This document shows positions 8,851 through 20,017 of a stretch of 64,000 nucleotides of DNA, piece after piece. Position 1 is the stretch's first letter, and each line of letters opens with the position of its first letter. The stretch comes from Ryuthela nishihirai. Taxonomy: Eukaryota > Arthropoda > Arachnida > Araneae > Heptathelidae. The DNA lies in the NCBI GenBank assembly GCA_038380435.1, contig JAWZYU010000007.1, positions 25,151,001 through 25,215,000 on the forward strand, read 5' to 3'. Under the pieces are notes generated by a model that made no database searches, had not been told where the DNA came from, and saw only the letters and a program-made list of their open reading frames with translations. Made by a program: the position numbers and the translations under genes.

Positions 8851-11532
8851 GTTGGTTCCCAGTATATCGTGTGATTATGACGAATATTTAGATTCAAACG
8901 ACTCAGCGTTGACGATTCCAGTATAGCGTTGTAAGAAGGATCAAATTCTTCGCCATTAACGAAAAACTTCAGAGGTCTCTCTGGAATGCCGTAAACATGG
9001 ATGACATCCAGAACTGTTGAAATACTTCTCCCTCGCAAAAAGTCTAGACTCTCATCAGAGTACTTCGGATGAATCGTTAATTGTCTTCCTTTCATCATGA
9101 AAGCGATTAAGAGGAAGTTTTCCTTCTCAATGCTGTTAACTGAGTCTCCATCATCAATGAAGAGCTCTCCATAGGCCAAGATGGAATCATCCTTGATGAC
9201 TCTTCCTCTTCCGTTTTCTCTCTCGAGGCAGTTGAGAGCAACTGTAAGCGTGAAGTTGCGAGCTCGAGAATCAACCGTCGACTTCCCTGCAGACTGACTG
9301 GGGATGATGTGACCACCTCTGATGTGCAAATTCACGTGATATTCGATAGCCATCAATTCACGGTAAGCACCTGTTCTAGAATTGCCGGATTCCATCTTTC
9401 CAGTATAGTAGTCGTACCAGCAACCAGGAGGGAAATACGCCTTCGTTTTTTGGGTTCCAGAATGCAGGACGGGGGAGACCAGTAGACCGGCACCCCATAG
9501 AAACTGTTCGTCAATCCTGTACGTCTCACGAGACTGGGGAAACTCGAGCATGAGTGGTCTGATGACCGTGTCGCCGTATCGAGTGGCATTGTAGAACAGG
9601 GAATAAAGGTAAGGAATAAGGGAATATCGAAGTTGGATCATGCTGCGTCCAACTGGAGTCAAAAGGCGGTGGTTGTAAAGAAGTTCTTTACCGTCATTTC
9701 TGTGCGTTATGAGTAGTGGTTGAAAAGCAGCTACTTGAATCCATCGGGAGCAAAGATCTTGATGAAGCCGACCACTCGATCCACACACTGAAGCTCCATA
9801 CAGAGGAATGCCGAATATACTGAAGTCCAACATGTGAACAACGGATTGCTTTAGAGAATCCCAACTAGCTTGGAAGAGGCCGCCCCAGTGACCACCGTGA
9901 GCACCACTTCCAGTGAAAGTGGACAGACTAGTGAGAAAAGGTCTGATGCTATTAAACTGCTTCAGTCTCTGAAGTAGATTTCTGACTTGGACCATGTGCT
10001 TGTAACCATAAATGTTATGCAAACTGACATGTCGCAGGTCGTTCATGTGGCGCGCGTCCATGCAGATCGTGCCATCGCCAAGATTTCGAGGCAATGGCGA
10101 AAAGGGAAGGTGGATGGTGCTCCCACTACAAGCGCGAACGATATAATCCGAAACATTAAAGTTCACTGGTGTATTCATGTCCAGTATCAGTCCGTTAAAG
10201 GATAAGTTGTTGAATAAATTTCCGAAATGTTTATGCATCCAGTCTGCGACATTACCAGATGGAGCTGTACGGAAAAAATCAGGGTACACAACCTCTGATC
10301 CGTTTGGCAAGTACCCAACAAAAGAGTTGTCATTCCGGGGATTTTTCACGAAAACGCTATCACCATTGAAATTTAAACCATCGTCATAATGCGTGAAGCT
10401 AGTATCGTTACTGTTCTCATTGTTCTTTACTGTAATATGTGGTCTATGAAAAACGATAAGCTTACGTCCACTGGATTCTAGCGTCCTTGTTAAGTCCACT
10501 ACTTCGTTCTGTAGATTTGTGTCAAGGTGATCTTCACTAATTTTCACACTGCCGCAATCAGACTCATGTGGGATTCTCGTTTCCCGTGTATAGCGAACGA
10601 ATCTCTTCGACTTCATTAGGTTTTCTTCGTCTCTGCAAGAGTGATAGCCCAGTGCCCAATAAGGTGGAAGAGAAGGCCTTCCCACGAAATCTGTTAGTTG
10701 CCTAACGACATCTTTAGGTGTGGGACCTAAAAACAAATGGAAGTCAAGTCTCTCTTCTGTCGTACGAAAAGTGACAGACGGTGCACCGCTGGTAACAATC
10801 TCCGTGGGAAAACTGTTAACTAATAATACCCCGTGAGCTTTGTGATTTTTTTCCATCACGAGATAGAAAGGATGAACGCCAGCTGCCATAGCTAAAGTCT
10901 CATCTGTCTCGTTGTTGTAATTACTGCGACTGAAGAGCGGCCATTTTTTCGCGTATTTCAGATCGTGTCGAAAGTGCATTTTGGGACCTTGTCCGATGCC
11001 GTAGAGGTCGAACGACGGAAGCAAGGTCGTGACCTCCGTGAGACCGTCGCTGACGATGAGAGGACCAAAGATTGTGTTAAAGAGGGGGATGGCAGTTTTC
11101 TTCAAATGAGACTTCTCTTTTCGGAAGACTTTAAAGTCGAATTGTCCTTCTTTGGAAAAGGTAATGTCACAGTTGGCATTTTCTTCACTGATCCTTTCCT
11201 TCGAATGGTTATATGCCAAATACCTCCTAGGATCGAAACTGGATTTCTCTTGGATTAAAATTCGGAGGTGATCGCTTGTCCAGTACTCTATGTTCACTGT
11301 AACATCATTTGCTCCTGGAATTCCGAATACAGTTTGGTTGTACATGGGCAAAAGTTTAATGTTGTACCCATTTTCTGATTTGGTGATCTCGCTGACCATG
11401 TAGTTATAGTTTGTTGGATAAGAATGGAAACAACTCGGTATAGGTGCTCCAAATTCTTCCCAGCAGCATCCGGAACTTTCACACTCTTCTCTGCTTTGCT
11501 GATCATCTGGAACACCAGGGAAGCAGTCCACT
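8844..11532 (-). CDS. GH31 glycosidase-like protein, exon 2 (trefoil + GH31 domain), probable pseudoenzyme
   Basis: One uninterrupted 2.69-kb exon encodes 895 residues plus the last base of a split Arg codon. Its first in-frame codon is GTG (Val), not a start; the acceptor is TTGCAG|A. In full-protein numbering (+70) it has five trefoil cysteines (73, 87, 92, 93, 104) and then a complete GH31 fold of lysosomal alpha-glucosidase/maltase-glucoamylase type: LPPYWALGYHSCR, LILDMN with nucleophile Asp521, the GGHWGG block, GIPLYGASVCG, His680 and the C-terminal beta domains (AYFPPGCWYDYYTG, IRGGHIIP). Family-critical residues are replaced: the acid/base Asp of HWTGD is Leu622, Asp of GADVCG is Ser651, Arg of ISRSTF is Leu606, MNE reads MNT, and the WNDLDYMD block is absent. 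Ten N-glycosylation sequons suit a lumenal or extracellular domain. Fold assignment is firm; loss of hydrolase activity is inferred. Confidence 0.9.
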
Positions 11533-11569
11533 CTGCAATCACCAAAGGAGTATACTTGAGTGTACGCAC

Positions 11570-12210
11570 ACAGTAAATGTCATTGTATACATGATTACAT
11601 TAATTATGTAAGATTATGTTAATTAATTATGCATTAATTTTGTCAAATAAACCAAATGAGTAAATCTAGGTAAAAGGGATCTTTGGGTAAAAGAGTGTTC
11701 TATTAGTGCGAAGTTAAGATTGAAAAAATGAAAAAAAAGCAAATGAAATGTGGAGAAAAAGCCTTTTTGTAGGCGTAACCTCTAAAAATATACCATAAAA
11801 ATCACAAAAATAAGTCGCTTCAATGACTGAAAACATCCACAGGAATGTATAAACTATTCTCTTTTCTTTGGAAGATGTTGCACCTATGTTAAATAATCAA
11901 GTGTAAAGTAAAAATGCATTTTACATGCAGTATATCGGAAAAATGACACATATTGTTTGTAATCTTTGTAGTGAGTAAGTCGTTATTTATTTTTACATTA
12001 ATTTCCTATAGTGGCCCAGACAAACCATGTGGTTTTTGAGTTCATTCATATTTTGCTATGTTATAAATTGCATATGATGATGAAATAAAATTGATTGAAT
12101 GATTGATTGATTGAATTTGTAAATTATGTTAACTTTCTAATTATTAACTTTTTCTTTTTTTAGTTCTACACTGAGCATCCCTGTGTACCCTATTGGTGCT
12201 ATCTAGGGAT
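11570..12210. other. AT-rich intronic sequence
   Basis: No repeat family or ORF recognised. A short TGATTGAATGATTGATTGATTGAA run lies near 12090. Confidence 0.4.
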
Positions 12211-12213
12211 TTC

Positions 12214-12605
12214 AGGAGTGCAAGGATGGCTCAGTCGATAATGCCCCAGAATCGTAATCTGATGTTTTCAGGTTCGAGTCCCAATTGTGCTATAGCATTA
12301 AGAGTTATCTATAGTAAACTCCCACCCTGCTCTCGGTAAGGAAGGGAACACAGACGAGCTTGAAAAGTCCACCGTTCTTCGGATGGAACGTTCAACGTTA
12401 AGCCATGGTCCCGTGTGCAGGAGAGCCATAACCTGTGCACGTTAAATAACACTCTGGAAACCCTTGATGAAAAACTTCCATCTGTATCCTAAGAGATGTT
12501 TTTTGGACCCCTTCCCCAATATTCTGTGAGCCATTGGAGTCCTGGTGACTTGGTCGTTTGCCCCATTGTGCGGGCAAAAGTGGCAGTCAGAAGTTAAAGA
12601 ACCCA
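12214..12605 (+). repeat. SINE-A, old full-length copy
   Basis: Recognisable from the head (GGATGGCTCAGTCG, box B GGTTCGAGTCCC) to the tail, but with many substitutions, so it is clearly older than the copy at 13131. Confidence 0.85.
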
Positions 12606-12841
12606 ACTCTTAACTTTGCATAAATACTAAATGGAGCGGAATTTTTGAACGGTCCAAATAGTGAGTTGAAATTTTGCATTGAGACATATTTTGATCCAGA
12701 CTAACTGCCTTGAAAATAAGGTTGTTAAAATGAAATACAAGAGTCTCACTTCGGTTTTCAACTTCTACTACGATAAAAGTATCAAATGATATACTGATAG
12801 GAAATTTTGCGTATATTCATCGTCTGGTTCTTGTAATAGAT

Positions 12842-13040
12842 CAGTGGTTCTCAACCTTTTATGCTTCACGTACCCCCTGGAAATGTATATGCAACTGGCG
12901 TACCCCTTGTATAGATAGATAAAACTAAAGTTATAGTATAACAATGGTTATTTTTACTTTTTTACTAGATCTAGCAACTTTTGAGCTCTTACCGCGTACC
13001 CCGAAAAATTTTACCGCGTATCCTACGTTGAGAACCCCTA
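12842..13040. mobile_element. hAT-type MITE copy 1
   Basis: Terminal inverted repeats CAGTGGTTCTCAACC / GTTGAGAACCCCTA, the classic hAT end. It is flanked by an 8-bp target duplication with one mismatch (TAATAGAT 12834-12841, TAACAGAT 13041-13048). The 199-bp interior is non-coding. A related copy lies at 39873-40246. Confidence 0.9.
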
Positions 13041-13130
13041 TAACAGATAGCCAAACAGAAAACTTCATTTAGTCATAAAAAATAAGCAGAGTCGTTTCAG
13101 ATCACAGCAGATGTTTTTCTGAAAAAGTTA

Positions 13131-13520
13131 GGGGCGGGGGTGGATCAGTCGGTAGCGCGCCAGGCTCGTAATCTGTAGTTCCCAGGTTCGAGTCCCAGCT
13201 GGGTCAGCGTTGAGATTTATCTCCGCAAAATTCCCCGCTCTGCCCACGGTCAGTAGGGGACACCGATGGGCTTGGAAAGGGCCGCCGTCCGTCGGATGGG
13301 ACGTTAAGCCGTGGCCCCGTGTGCGGGAGAGCCATACCCTGTGCACGTTAAAGAACACGTTGGATGACCTTGATGGGAGGCTACCATCTGTCTCCCAACA
13401 GCTCTTCCAGTGGGTCCCCTCTCCCAACCTTCTCTAAGCCTTCGGGGTTCCTGTGACCTGGCCATTTAGCCCATGGTGTGCAAAAAAGTGCCGCTCAGAG
13501 GTAAAACAACCCAACCCAAA
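13131..13520 (+). repeat. SINE-A, recent full-length copy
   Basis: Near-consensus copy with a perfect 13-bp target duplication TCTGAAAAAGTTA (13118-13130 and 13521-13533). The duplication fixes the element ends and shows insertion by target-primed reverse transcription. Confidence 0.97.
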
Positions 13521-13533
13521 TCTGAAAAAGTTA

Positions 13534-14130
13534 CGTAGCGAATTTTATGGAAAGGACAAGAGACTTTTTGTTTTCTAATATTTTTCTGCAAAAACTTAAT
13601 TAACGTTTAAAGCTTCTATTTAACTATTACCATAATTGAACTATTAGCTATAAAAATTCTTTGAAAGTTAGCTTGAAAGCCATTTAATTTAAACTTATAA
13701 AAAACTAACTCATTTTTGAAATAATTACATTTAACATTTATTTATGCAAATAAGACAGAATATTCATAAGTTATTAAAGTTTTCTTGCTGCAAATGTTCT
13801 CTGAAGAGAAAAATTATTCATGGAAGTTAAAGAAAAAGACGAAAATTTAAAGAGACAGTAAAAAGAAAAGAATATAAATCATTTTCAATAACCAAGAAAA
13901 GAATATTTGTGAAATTAAACAACCCCGAGATTTTCTAGTTTTATAATGTATGAGCCTGATTTAAGACATAAACCGAAGTACCTTTTTACTTTTGTGCTGT
14001 TTCATTGTTGGTTTAGAGCTCACTTCAAATTCGGAGGAAGATAAAGCAAATATGAATTTTTTATAACTGAATGAGTCACTTTTCTCAAAACCCTACAATA
14101 TGTATTGTAATGCTGAAATACTTCAGATGT
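13534..14130. other. AT-rich intronic sequence
   Basis: No recognised feature. The plus strand becomes purine-rich after about 13800. Confidence 0.4.
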
Positions 14131-14189
14131 TAATTATTGAATGAAAAGAGATGGGCTGGGGAAATTTTCAGTGAAGGAAAAATTAATTT

Positions 14190-14640
14190 GTAAGTTTTCT
14201 ATAGAAAAAAAGAAACACGTTTGAAAGAAAAACATGGTTTGATTCTACAGAAGGAAAAACAGTTTAAGCTAAAAGAACGTTGTCAATTGAATCAGGAAGC
14301 AATGGAAGTCGAAAAGAGAAAGGATCAGTGGGAGGTTGGTTTAAAAGATCAAATGTTTTGCTGTGACGATAAAAGGAATGAAAATGCTAAAGTGGGATAA
14401 AGAAAGAGAGAATTTGTTTCGTGTGAAAGAAGAGAGAGACTTTTCTTGTTTCCTTCAGAAGTTCTTTTGTGAAGATGAGAAGAACATGCGTTTGTTTGTG
14501 TTGGGAAGATAAATTCAAACAAGGATTGTGGACGAAGTGAAAGACTTAGATCTAAAGGATGCAATAAAAAAACTGGAACACGAAAGAAAACAAAAATCGA
14601 AGAATAATGAATTTTAGATGTTACAAACATTGCAGAAACT
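14190..14640 (+). pseudogene. Possible decayed coiled-coil coding segment
   Basis: After a polypyrimidine-like stretch ending TTCTACAG (near 14250), the plus strand reads as charged helical sequence: KEKQFKLKERCQLNQEAMEVE, KRKDQWEVGLKDQ, then frameshifts and stops, then VDEVKDLDLKDAIKKLEHERK. Lys/Glu heptad-like composition suggests a coiled-coil protein. The protein is not recognised and purine-rich low complexity could mimic this, so the call is weak. Confidence 0.25.
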
Positions 14641-14742
14641 TTCTCAAATTCTTAGATTCTTCAAACTTTTCAACTTTTTAAACTTTCTCAAATTCTTAGA
14701 TTCTTCAAACTTTTCAACTTTTCAAACTTTCTCAAATTCTTA
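14630..14742 (+). repeat. About 46-bp tandem repeat (2.5 units)
   Basis: Units of ACTTTCTCAAATTCTTAG followed by ATTCTTCAAACTTTTCAACTTTT repeat two and a half times, pyrimidine-rich on the plus strand. Confidence 0.8.
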
Positions 14743-14792
14743 GTAGCTGAGAACCATTAATTTTCAAATTAGTGGTTCTCAGCTACTAAGCA
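14741..14792. repeat. Perfect foldback with hAT-like ends
   Basis: Arms CTTAGTAGCTGAGAACCA and TGGTTCTCAGCTACTAAG are complementary around a short AT-rich centre. The GAGAACCA / TGGTTCTC core resembles hAT termini facing inward. Confidence 0.75.
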
Positions 14793-15124
14793 GCAACATT
14801 ATTGAGATAATACCTAAGACGAAGCTAAAAGTAACTTAAAATGCAATTTTAATGGGCAAGAATGATATAAATATGTAAAACAATAATTGATAGATTATAT
14901 AGATAACATTGATTTAAGTTCAATAACTTAATCAGAGTAGTATATTTTATACTACTGTGGTTAAATTATTGAATTTTAAAAACATTTGTACAGAGGTTTT
15001 CACTGGTATGATGCGGCACACTAATGTTCAGCGAATTAGGGTGAATTGTGGAACGAAGGTGATTAAACGTTGTGAATAGCAGATAATTTTTTTAGCTATT
15101 AAAACGCATTACGTTTGATGTGTC

Positions 15125-15950
15125 ACTAGGTGGAAACCAATACTAGGTGTGCTGCAACGAAACGAATCCAGTAATAGGTGTTGTGCACAGAAGTGAATCC
15201 AGTAACGGGTGTTCTGCAAAGAAGTGAATCTAGTATTGGGGTTCCGCAACAAAGTGAATCCAGTACTAGGTTTCTGCGATGAAGTGAATCCAATACTAGG
15301 TTTCTGCGATGAAGTGAATCCAATACCAGGTGTGCTGCGATGAAGTAAATCCAGTACTAAATATATCAGAATGGAGTAAATCCAGTGCTAGATGTGCAGT
15401 GGTAAAATTAATCCAGTACTCGGTGGGCCATGACGAATTGATTCCAGTAATAGATGTGCCAGAATGAAGTAAATCCAATAGTAGATGTGCCGCGATAAAG
15501 TGAAGCCATTTCTGGATGTACCACAATGAAATGAATCCAGTACTAGGTGTGCCAGAATGAAATGAATACAGTACTAAGTGTGTCAGAATGAGGTGAATCC
15601 AGTATTAGATGTGCGGTGGTAAAATTAATCCAGTACTAGGTGAGCCACGACGAATTGATTCCAGTAATAGATGTGCCGCGATAAAGTGAAGGCATTTCTA
15701 GATGTGCCACAATGAAATGAATCAAGTACTAGGTGTGTCACAATGAAGTGATTCCAGTATTAAGTGTGCTAGAATGAAGTGATTCCAGTTCCAGATATGC
15801 CAGAACGAAGTGACCTCAGAACTAAGCGTGTTAAAATGAAGTGAATCCAGTACTAGGTGTGGAGTGACACTCTGAATCCAATACTAGGTATTCCACAATG
15901 AAGTGAATCAAATAATAAGTGTGTTAGGACGAACTAAATCCAATGTCACG
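15125..15950. repeat. About 30-bp minisatellite, roughly 26 diverged units
   Basis: Units of GAATCCAGTACTAGGTGTGCC plus GAATGAAGT-like sequence repeat every 30-31 bp with 10-30 percent divergence. Blocks near 15390-15510 and 15611-15700 share the same rare variants (GGTAAAATTAATCC, GACGAATTGATTCC), showing a higher-order duplication of about 220 bp. ORFs across it are artefacts of the periodicity. Confidence 0.9.
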
Positions 15951-16039
15951 ATGCTTAGATCGATAATAAATACAGAACTTACTCTCATGGTTAAAAATTT
16001 CTCCACGTCTTCAGCCTAAGATATCAGTAATGTGTGAAA

Positions 16040-16250
16040 GTAATTCCTGTCAAAAGTTTGGCGCAAACGTATGGTCACTGACAACTTCATTCCCAGCTTC
16101 CTCCGTGCTACTCACAACTTCATTCGCAGCTTTCCTCCGTGGTACTCACAACTTCATTCGCAGCTTTCCTCCGTGGTACTCACAACTTCATTCGCAGCTT
16201 TCCTCCGTGGTACTCACAACGTCATTCGCAGCTTTCCTCCATGGAATCTA
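16040..16250 (+). repeat. 34-bp minisatellite, about 5 units (partial repeat D)
   Basis: Unit ACTCACAACTTCATTCGCAG plus CTTTCCTCCGTGGT, 34 bp. It is preceded by CTGTCAAAAGTTTGGCGC and AACGTATGGTCACTG, the same flank as the larger array at 17190. The right flank of repeat D is missing here. Confidence 0.9.
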
Positions 16251-16375
16251 ACGAGAAAGACTGAAATAAAAGTAAACTCATTTTTCCTAAATGTGTAATT
16301 ATTTTTTGGATCGCACAGGTATGCGTAGATTTTGAGACCTTAAAAATAAAATAAATCACCTCTAAAGAAGCTGTT

Positions 16376-16725
16376 TTTCACAAAGGTGTGACAGATGATC
16401 TGTGAGGAATTCGAGACTGCAGCAGAAACATAACAAAAGAAACACCCATGCCTTTTCCACGGTTCGAACCCAGATCATACTGATCCGTAGCAAAGCACGG
16501 GGATGATAAAGCTAAAAATTTTTCCTGAAGCAATTTCTTACCACAGAAGTCCGACAGAAGGCTGTCAGTATCATACCCCATAAAGAAAATCTGCGAGAAA
16601 AGCGAGACCTCGACAAAGAAACAACATTAGAAAAGAAACATCGATGCCTTACATGGGACTCCAACTTGCCCTTTTTTCAACTTAAATACAATAACCATTA
16701 CGCCACAGGAACGATTTGAGACCTG
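16376..16725 (-). repeat. Two old SINE-B-like copies in tandem
   Basis: 16376-16520 and 16535-16725 each show, on the minus strand, a box-B-like TTCGAACC or GGACTCCAAC block, a CATGCCTT / GATGCCTT block and a body resembling SINE-B (CACAGAAGTCCGACAG, GCTGTCAGTAT). Divergence is high. Confidence 0.5.
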
Positions 16726-16729
16726 TAGA

Positions 16730-17070
16730 CTTCATTAATAAGCAAAATCTACTGAAATCTTTTAAAGATATTTTTTGCAATGATTGTCATTTTAAAAAAT
16801 CACAAGTTGTAAATATTCGTAATCATTGTATCACAATAGCTGATATCTTTGGTACACCACTCTGGGTTTAAACATATATATATTATATATATAAAGTAAA
16901 ATCAGAACTCGGTGCTCTTGCGCCATAAAATCAAAAAACCTAACACCCAAAAGAACTCGCTTATTCCAATCATTCAAATAATTCAATTTCATTACCATTC
17001 AGAAAACAGATGTATTTTATCTTTTCCAGAAGATGTAAGGTCGATTAAAGGTGTGACATTGCATTCTAAA
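16730..17070. other. AT-rich intronic sequence
   Basis: Contains a short TATATA-rich inverted run near 16875. No other feature seen. Confidence 0.4.
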
Positions 17071-17074
17071 TATA

Positions 17075-17915
17075 TATTAAATTACTAGTTAAACCCACGC
17101 CAAAAGTTTGGCATGAAACGTATTGGCAACACTTCCCATCGATAAGTTAATTCACAACTTTCCACTGCTCCAATTACAATTAATTCTTGTCAAAAGTTTG
17201 GCGCAAACGTATGGTCACTGACAACTTCATTCCCAGCTTCCTCCGTGCTACTCACAACTTCATTCGCAGCTTTCTTCCGTGCTACTCATAACTTCATTCG
17301 CAGCTTTCCTCCGTGGTACTCACAACTTCATTCGCAGCTTTCCTCCGTGGTACTCACAACTTCATTCCCAGCTTTCCTCCGTGGTACTCACAATTTCATT
17401 CGCAACTTTCTTCCGTGCTACTCACAACTTCATTCGCAGTTTTCCTCCGTGCTGCTCACTTCAATCCCAGCTTTCCTCCGTGGTATTCACAACTTCATTC
17501 GCAGCTTTCCTTCGTGGTACTCACAACTTCATTCGCAGCTTTCCTCCGTGCTACTCACAACTTCATTCGCAGCTTTCCTCCGTGCTACTCACAACTTCAT
17601 TCGCAGCTTTCCTCCGTGCTACTCACAACTTCATTTGCAGCTTTTCTCCGTGGTACTCACAACTTCATTCGCAGCTTTCCCTAGTATTACTCACAACTCC
17701 ATTCATGAAGTTGGCGACGACAGCGCCCCCAGAAATTTCGGACGCTTCTCGAGGGATCTCTCCCGACCAACCACAGCTAGGAACTCTATCTCTTATCCCA
17801 AGGGGGTTAGAGCTAAGTAGGATCACCCCATCAAATTTGGCGCCGATCACTCGAGTAGCCGCGGAACCCGGAGAAACTACCAAATTCTGCCACTGATGAC
17901 GTCACACATGTCAAC
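17075..17915 (+). repeat. Repeat D with internal 34-bp minisatellite (about 14 units)
   Basis: The left flank starts ACTAGTTAAACCCACGCC. The array of 34-bp units spans about 17221-17715, with interleaved GTGCTAC and GTGGTAC variants. The unique right flank (17716-17915) has CCCAGAAATTTCGGACG, ACCCGGAGAAACTACC and TGATGACGTCACACATGTC. Both flanks recur at 36590-37420, where only one minisatellite unit is present. Because 34 is not a multiple of 3, all three frames stay open and produce near-identical spurious ORFs. Confidence 0.85.
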
Positions 17916-18052
17916 CCGCCTGTAATTTTGTTTTTGGTTCATAGTACTGCTGAAGCTTTGCTCTAAAATCCAGAAAACGTTATTGTATTACTTTTTGTTA
18001 TCATTATGTAAAAACATTTTTACTATTAATGAGAAAATGTAAGTAATTATAT

Positions 18053-18815
18053 TATTACGATAGATGAACGTGCTATAATGAATCATGATGTGATGTATCG
18101 CCCTGATGCTCGCATGAACTACAGCGTGAGTTACGTCACCAACGACTTTGAACAAAGAACCTAACTGAAAATTAAAAGAGAATTGCATTAAGAGGAGTTG
18201 GAGTGTGAAAGGAAACATAGTTTCCTTTACACTCCAACTCCTCTTAATTACTTTACACTCCAACTTCTCTTTAATCTAGTCTCAGTTTGTACACGATACG
18301 TTCATCTAAAGAAGAAATGTTTTATGTGGTGTGTGCGCGGGATATTAAATAAGTTATTAGTGTTGATTCTACCAGTGGACTGACAAGAAAAATAAGAATG
18401 TTTAGGATACTTAAAAATATGACGGAGAAGATTTTATGTTCGTCGAACATACGGAGCTGATTTCAGCTTTTTTTGTAGGAAGAGTTCAGCAAATTGGTAT
18501 ATATTTACATTTAGTTTGTTTATAAGAATTGGTAAGATTATACTCGATAGATTGAAGATTTGTTTACAAATATGATTGTACATCTCATATGCTGAAAAAA
18601 GACTTATTTTATGATTTGAGTGTAAATAGTAATACGATTCTAAGTTCTTCTGAAGATTTATTTTTATATTGATATAGATTTGTGTTGATTGACTTTAGTT
18701 TATATAAATGCTTTAATTCATACTTTTGTAATAAATTACATTATATTAGTATTATAATTATTATATGCTACTTTTTTGAAGTCACACTCAGTCTTCATCC
18801 ATTTAATTCATAACA
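18053..18815 (+). mobile_element. Solo LTR, about 763 bp
   Basis: Starts TATTACGATAGATGAACGTG (expected TGTTACGAC) and ends CTTCATCCATTTAATTCATAACA. Start and end match the LTR at 48870-50331, and a third inverted fragment lies at 48541-48815. No internal retrotransposon sequence flanks it, so it is a solo LTR left by recombination. Its superfamily is not determined. Confidence 0.75.
18186..18247. repeat. Near-perfect hairpin inside the LTR
   Basis: TTAAGAGGAGTTGGAGTGT with GAAAGGAAAC is followed directly by its reverse complement (GTTTCCTTTACACTCC, AACTCCTCTTAA), arms of about 29 bp. The same ACTCCAACT..CTCTT block repeats once more at 18251-18272. Confidence 0.85.
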
Positions 18816-18847
18816 ATATATATTTTATTACTTCTTCCATATACTGG

Positions 18848-18912
18848 TTGTCAATTGCGTTAACTGCAGTGTCAATTGCGTTAACTGCAGTGTCAATTGG
18901 GTTGTGAATTGA
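18848..18912. repeat. 22-bp triplet tandem repeat
   Basis: GTCAATTGCGTTAACTGCA occurs twice and a diverged third unit follows (GTCAATTGGGTTGTGAATTG). Confidence 0.8.
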
Positions 18913-18914
18913 AG

Positions 18915-19834
18915 ACATATTTTTCCATTTGTACTGTATTCTAACTATTTCATTTTTCCTCCTTTTAAAGTGAATATCGCAACAGAATTTTCAAATGAGT
19001 TTTTTCTCTTATTAGCCCAAGTATTTGAATGTGTGCCGTCAATAATGCAATAATGTTTGCTCATGTTCCAGCTATTCTTATGATATCAGCTTTCACGCAG
19101 AATTTTTTTGCAGTGTGTTATCCGCTATTCGTGTTATTATTTATCTTTTAGCTGCTGATATCTTTTTAATGCAGATATCGTCGAAGAAATCGTGGACTCT
19201 ACCCAGGGCTCTGTTTATCATGAAAATTTCAGGTCTTTAATGTCAGCTATTGTTTACAATATTTGCTTCAAGTTCTCGGAAATGCTTTCGTTCAGTTTTC
19301 ATGTGACAGAAATTTTTTTATTTATCTCTAAAATCAAAAAAGGTAAACAACTACAGACAGACAGAAAACAAAGTTAAAAACAACATTTCTTTCTTTTAAA
19401 ACGAGCTAAAAAGGATTGAGAAAAAAAATGAACCTAATCACTCTTTACGTTATTGAGAGACTATCGGAAGAAATTAAGAAGTTTAAAATGGACAGGTTAT
19501 TCTTTTTTAATGGATGAGATCAATAGGTTAGAAAGGATAGAGTTCGGCATGTCTGTTTTCCTTTCACGAAGCGACAAAGTAACTGTGTCAGCAGTTCTTG
19601 GAGACAATAGATCGATTATCCTTCTTTTAAGTAGGAGAGGACTTTCTGTAGAAGAGGAACAAGTTGTTTTATTGGTGGAATCGTTAGATAAAGGGACTGA
19701 AAAGAACTTTATGTTGGGAAAAACATTCTTTCGATGATTTATTTGAATAAAAGTGTATGTTAATTTCTCATGTGAAATATTTGAATTAGGAATATGAAGG
19801 CCAACATGTTGAGAAACAATTTGCTTGTATCGAA
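18915..19834. other. No recognised gene
   Basis: A 94-codon ORF at 19453-19737 (plus) has no recognised domain. Fragments around 19400-19500 in another frame look helical and charged (ELKRIEKK), similar in style to 14.2-14.6 kb, but nothing firm can be called. Confidence 0.3.
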
Positions 19835-19900
19835 AAAGAATTCGTAGGATTCGAAACTACGAACAGGCCGGATTAACCATTGCGCCAAGGCGTGGCCCTC
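19835..19900 (-). repeat. tRNA-like remnant
   Basis: On the minus strand GGCGCAATGGTTAATCCGG resembles a D-arm/box A and TAGTTTCGAATCCTA is a T-arm/box B at the right spacing. The acceptor stem does not pair convincingly, so this is a tRNA-derived remnant rather than a tRNA gene. Confidence 0.5.
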
Positions 19901-20017
19901 GAGTTTTTTATGGTGACGTTTTGGCTGGAATTCTCCCCCTCTTTTTTGAACGGATTGCCAATAAAAAAATCAGAAACAAGTAAAATTTCTATGATGTTTC
20001 TGTGCTATTTCTTATTC

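Noticed and set aside
9107..9589. Minus-strand ORFs of 69 and 78 codons within the GH31 exon
   Set aside because: Out-of-frame shadows of the GH31 coding sequence.
10965..11258. Plus-strand 97-codon ORF opposite the GH31 exon
   Set aside because: Antisense shadow with no domain; the minus-strand frame is clearly the conserved one.
15125..17820. CRISPR-like arrays
   Set aside because: Units are contiguous tandem repeats without unique spacers, and the genome is eukaryotic.
17245..17896. ORFs of 123-205 codons with repeated Ser/Phe/His-rich units
   Set aside because: They arise in all three frames because the 34-bp repeat lacks stops; the three proteins are the same sequence rotated through frames.
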